Assembly (NCBI GenBank): GCA_036479015.1
Contig: JAZGFB010000037.1
Coordinates: 124,001-188,000, forward strand
Length of the DNA: 64,000 nucleotides
Direction: 5' to 3'
Source of the DNA: NVTR01 sp036479015
GTDB taxonomy: Bacteria; Pseudomonadota; Alphaproteobacteria; Rhodobacterales; Rhodobacteraceae
This document shows, one piece after another, positions 61,477 through 64,000 of this stretch; within the stretch, counting starts at the first letter, position 1; every line of letters begins with the position of its first letter. The translations under genes and the position numbers were made by a program. A model generated the notes under the pieces. The model was not told the origin of the DNA, did not search any database, and saw only the letters and a program-made list of their open reading frames with translations.

Positions 61477-62490
61477 ATGACCAATGCCGACAAATCCAGC
61501 CCAAAGATCGGGGTCTTGCTGGCCAACCTTGGTACGCCGGATGCCACAGATTACTGGTCAATGCGGCGCTATCTGAACGAATTTTTGTCGGATCAGCGGG
61601 TGATTGATTACCCGAAATGGCGCTGGCAGCCGCTGCTGCAAACGGTGATATTAGCCAAGCGGCCGTTTAGTTCCGGCGCGGCATATCGGTCAATTTGGAA
61701 TAATGAGGCTGATGAAAGCCCGCTTTTGACGATCACAAAGGCGCAAACCGCCAAAATTTCCGAATCACTTGCGGGGAAATTTGGTGACCGGGTACAGGTT
61801 GATTTCTGCATGCGGTACGGCAACCCATCGACCAAATCGCGGGTTGAGGGGCTGATCGCGCAGGGCTGCCAGAAGATATTGTTCTTTCCGCTTTACCCGC
61901 AATATGCCGGGGCGACCACGGCCACAGCGAATGATCAGTTCTTTCGCGTGTTGATGGACCAGAAATGGCAACCGGCGGCGCGGACGGTTCCGGCATATTT
62001 TGATCAGGCCGGGTATATTGCGGCGCTGGCCCGTTCGGTTGAGCGCGCCTATGGGGCGCTAAAGGTCAGGCCAGATGTGTTGGTGGCGTCTTACCACGGC
62101 ATGCCAGAGCGGTACCGCGATAATGGTGATCCGTATTATGCGCAGTGCCTGGAAACGTCGCGTCTGCTGGCGCAGCAGTTGGGCTGGGGGGGTGATCAGA
62201 TCGCCACGACGTTTCAGTCTAAATTTGGACCAGAAGAATGGTTAAAGCCTGCTACCGTTGACGAAGTTGCGCGTTTGGCGCAGGCGGGCACGCGCAATAT
62301 AGCGGTGATGGCCCCGGCGTTTTCGGCCGATTGCATTGAAACGCTGGAAGAGATTAATGAAGAAATACAGGACAGTTTTGTACAGGCAGGTGGCACGGAT
62401 TTTGCCTATATCCCCTGTCTGAACGATGATGACGGCCATATTTCTGCATTGGCAGACATCGTGGGCGACAATCTGGCGGGCTGGATTTAG
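61477..62490 (+). CDS. hemH: Ferrochelatase
   Basis: Inserts Fe2+ into protoporphyrin IX, the last step of heme synthesis (337 aa). GGAG lies 10 bases before the ATG. The N-terminus reads KIGVLLANLGTPDATDYWSMRRYL. The conserved VASYHGMPERY near residue 208 carries the catalytic His, and APAFSADCIETLEEINEE near residue 290 the conserved Glu. It acts downstream of hemJ at 1639 in the same pathway. It ends 14 bp before a bidirectional terminator. Confidence 0.97.
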   Translation: MTNADKSSPKIGVLLANLGTPDATDYWSMRRYLNEFLSDQRVIDYPKWRWQPLLQTVILAKRPFSSGAAYRSIWNNEADESPLLTITKAQTAKISESLAGKFGDRVQVDFCMRYGNPSTKSRVEGLIAQGCQKILFFPLYPQYAGATTATANDQFFRVLMDQKWQPAARTVPAYFDQAGYIAALARSVERAYGALKVRPDVLVASYHGMPERYRDNGDPYYAQCLETSRLLAQQLGWGGDQIATTFQSKFGPEEWLKPATVDEVARLAQAGTRNIAVMAPAFSADCIETLEEINEEIQDSFVQAGGTDFAYIPCLNDDDGHISALADIVGDNLAGWI

Positions 62491-62503
62491 CACGCTAGAT
62501 GTG

Positions 62504-62534
62504 AAAAGGGGCCGCAGAATATGCAGCCCCTTTT
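62504..62534. terminator. Bidirectional intrinsic terminator after hemH
   Basis: AAAAGGGGC (62504-62512) pairs with GCCCCTTTT (62526-62534), with an inner GCA/TGC pair. T-runs flank the stem on both strands, so it can end hemH on the plus strand and the small membrane protein gene on the minus strand. Confidence 0.8.
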
Positions 62535-62554
62535 AAAGCCTAAAACGCGGTCGC

Positions 62555-62743
62555 TTAGTTGCTGGCGACAGCTGCTGCTACAAGAAGAAGCAGGATCAGT
62601 GGAACGATAAAGCCACCAGCTGAGGAAGCAGTAGTTTCTTCCATCATTGGTGCCATTTCCATGACAGGTGCTTCCATTCCGCCAGCGAATGCTGCGGTAG
62701 CGGCGACTGCAGTGATTGCAGCGGCAAGTGCGATTTTCTTCAT
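62555..62743 (-). CDS. Small exported membrane peptide, copy 1
   Basis: Not recognised beyond its type. AGGAG lies upstream of the ATG at 62743; a longer frame to 62842 is lead-in. The 62-residue product has a signal peptide (MKKIALAAAITAVAATAAFA) and, in the mature part, a Met/Glu-rich segment, then an SSAGG turn, then a C-terminal transmembrane run (FIVPLILLLLVAAAVASN). A near-identical gene is at 62893-63081. Similar small exported proteins appear to be common in Rhodobacteraceae. Its own terminator is the hemH one at 62504. Confidence 0.75.
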   Translation of the reverse strand: MKKIALAAAITAVAATAAFAGGMEAPVMEMAPMMEETTASSAGGFIVPLILLLLVAAAVASN

Positions 62744-62841
62744 AATTCTCTCCTGGTTAACCAACGGGCAAAATTGAACGTGTTGGCGTATACCGGCCCA
62801 TACTATGCAGCAATTACGCAGGCGTCTAGTCTGGACAAACA

Positions 62842-62871
62842 AAAAGGGCGGCAGAAACCTGCCACCCTTTT
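62842..62871. terminator. Intrinsic terminator for small peptide copy 2
   Basis: AAAAGGGCGGCAG pairs with CTGCC-ACCCTTTT (stem 62842-62854 with 62859-62871, loop AAAC, one mismatch). Read on the minus strand a T-run follows. It separates the two tandem copies, so each is an independent unit. Confidence 0.75.
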
Positions 62872-62892
62872 CATAAACTTATATGCTGTCGC

Positions 62893-63081
62893 TTAGTTGC
62901 TGGCGACGGCTGCTGCTACAAGAAGAAGCAGGATCAGTGGAACGATGAAACCACCGGCAGAAGAAGCAGTAGTTTCTTCCATCATTGGTACCATTTCCAT
63001 CATAGGTGCTTCCATTCCGCCAGCGAATGCTGCGGTAGCGGCGACTGCAGTGATTGCAGCGGCAAGTGCGATTTTTTTCAT
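62893..63081 (-). CDS. Small exported membrane peptide, copy 2
   Basis: A tandem paralogue of copy 1: 62 residues and 60 identical, differing at two positions (Val to Met and Ala to Val in the Met/Glu-rich segment). Most nucleotide differences are silent. Start ATG at 63081 with GGAG upstream. Signal peptide and C-terminal membrane helix are identical to copy 1. Function unknown. Confidence 0.75.
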   Translation of the reverse strand: MKKIALAAAITAVAATAAFAGGMEAPMMEMVPMMEETTASSAGGFIVPLILLLLVAAAVASN

Positions 63082-63219
63082 AGTTCTCTCCAAGTACGCC
63101 AAGTGCAATAACACACTGCATCGGCCAATAAGGGTGCGTGTATTGACCCTATATGCCGCTAAAGTGTCTAAAATCCAGCAAAATATTGGCGATATAACCC
63201 GAGTCAGCGGCGATTGTCG

Positions 63220-63816
63220 TCAAATTAGCAACACCTGAGTGCCGGTTTTAGCGTAATCATACAGTTGCGCGATGTGTTCATTAAACAGCCCGATACAGCC
63301 ATTTGATGACCGGCGGCCAATTTTGCGCGTGTCGTGGGTGCCGTGAATGCGGTAATATTTCCATGATAAATACAGCGCGTGGGTGCCCAGGGGGTTGTCG
63401 GGGCCGGGTTCTACGCGGTCGGGCCATTCTGGGTTGCGCAATCGCATGGCCGGGGTCGGGGACCAGGACGGGCCTTCAACTTTGCGGATGATACTGGTGC
63501 GGCCCAGGCGTGTCAGATCGGCGGATAATGGCACACTGGTGGGAAAAAGCCGGTAAGTTTCCCCGTCTTCAGACCAGTAATGCAGGGCGCGCGACGTGGT
63601 ATCGACCAGAATCGCCCCCCTGCGCAGGTTGGCAAAGTAGGGCTGCCATTGCAGGGTGCGAAAGCTGGAAATATTGCGGCGCACCGTTTGCGAAATTTCT
63701 GATTCAAGTTCAACTGTTTCGGTTGATTGGGCCACTGCAGGGCTGGCAAACCCGCTGGCCGCCGCCGTCACCAAAAAGTTGCGACGGGTTAAGCTGAATT
63801 TGGGCACATGTACCAT
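63220..63816 (-). CDS. Tat-exported L,D-transpeptidase
   Basis: YkuD-family peptidoglycan cross-linking enzyme (198 aa). GGAG lies seven bases before the ATG. The twin-arginine signal reads SLTRRNFLVTAAASGF. The catalytic core near residues 155-180 is RIHGTHDTRKIGRRSSNGCIGLF, with the active Cys in NGCIGL. It is in the opposite direction to the next gene at the window end and lacks a nearby partner. Confidence 0.9.
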   Translation of the reverse strand: MVHVPKFSLTRRNFLVTAAASGFASPAVAQSTETVELESEISQTVRRNISSFRTLQWQPYFANLRRGAILVDTTSRALHYWSEDGETYRLFPTSVPLSADLTRLGRTSIIRKVEGPSWSPTPAMRLRNPEWPDRVEPGPDNPLGTHALYLSWKYYRIHGTHDTRKIGRRSSNGCIGLFNEHIAQLYDYAKTGTQVLLI

Positions 63817-63959
63817 TTGGACGCTCCGACTGTTTCGGGGGCACAGTATGATGCAAATGCGTCAATCGCAATTCAAACAACCGTTAGAATGATCCGTTCG
63901 GTTTGAACCCGCCCAAACATCACGTTAGAGAATAACAAACAAATATCAGGTGGGTGCAC

Positions 63960-64000
63960 ATGTTTCGAAGTTTATTGTCGCTATTGGCTGTTTCAATGTT
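63960..64000 (+). CDS. Start of an exported protein, cut by window edge
   Basis: The ATG at 63960 has AGGTGG about six bases upstream. Only 13 codons are visible (MFRSLLSLLAVSM), a basic then hydrophobic start typical of a signal peptide. It is divergent from the L,D-transpeptidase. Nothing more can be said. Confidence 0.5.
   Translation, partial: MFRSLLSLLAVSM

Overview
The window looks like a chromosomal segment from a marine Rhodobacteraceae (Roseobacter-like alphaproteobacterium). The evidence is gene order and protein type. The run maf-hemJ-rho-mnmE-mnmG-rsmG-parA-parB is the classic origin-proximal block of this group, and it carries two perfect parS sites embedded in the mnmG and rsmG reading frames. 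Oxoprolinase-type hydantoinase, NDUFAF5-like methyltransferase, HemJ, ArgP-type LysR and NasA/NirBD are all alphaproteobacterial in style. No tRNA, rRNA, insertion sequence, prophage or CRISPR array was seen.

Layout. (1) 1-9001: partial aroE, maf, then a 391-bp AT-rich gap with DnaA boxes and a perfect CtrA-type TTAA-N7-TTAA site (candidate oriC), followed by hemJ, rho, tRNA/rRNA modification genes and the parABS partition system. (2) 8998-16000: hemW-rdgB-rph on the minus strand, divergent hrcA-grpE, and mutS convergent on grpE. (3) 16034-25200: malic enzyme, ribokinase-like kinase, exported MsrA, an aminotransferase/sulfotransferase-like pair, argG, an unknown exported protein, ilvA and an HPt protein. 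(4) 25335-36042: REC-PP2C phosphatase, two Nudix enzymes, Hsp33, CCA-adding enzyme, a pair of ABC exporters translationally coupled to a P-loop kinase and an RNA methyltransferase, and a lipoprotein-like L,D-transpeptidase. (5) 36051-41759: 5-oxoprolinase-type hydantoinase and a DEAD-box helicase. (6) 41928-49691: a LysR gene divergent from nirB-nirD-nasA-nitrate transporter, a tightly coupled nitrate assimilation operon. (7) 49710-52756: fatty acid desaturase, ArgP-type LysR, a small coiled-coil protein and a 612-bp AT-rich, hairpin-rich gap. (8) 52757-56389: a coupled three-gene operon in which a GtrA-like flippase is fused to a large membrane glycosyltransferase-like protein, next to a GtrB-like glycosyltransferase and a methyltransferase. 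(9) 56409-64000: CDGSH Fe-S protein, proline iminopeptidase, ubiG, MarR regulator, glutaredoxin, comF, NDUFAF5-like methyltransferase, hemH, two near-identical tandem 62-residue exported membrane peptides, a Tat L,D-transpeptidase and the start of another exported protein.

Most genes are housekeeping. The points most worth follow-up are the candidate origin with its CtrA and DnaA sites and coding-embedded parS pair, the GtrA-fusion glycosylation operon, the tandem small membrane peptides beside hemH, a repeated TGCTAA-N6-ATTAGT site around the argP-like gene, and the structured gap at 52145-52756. All coordinates and motifs were read by eye. No homology search or structure prediction was run.
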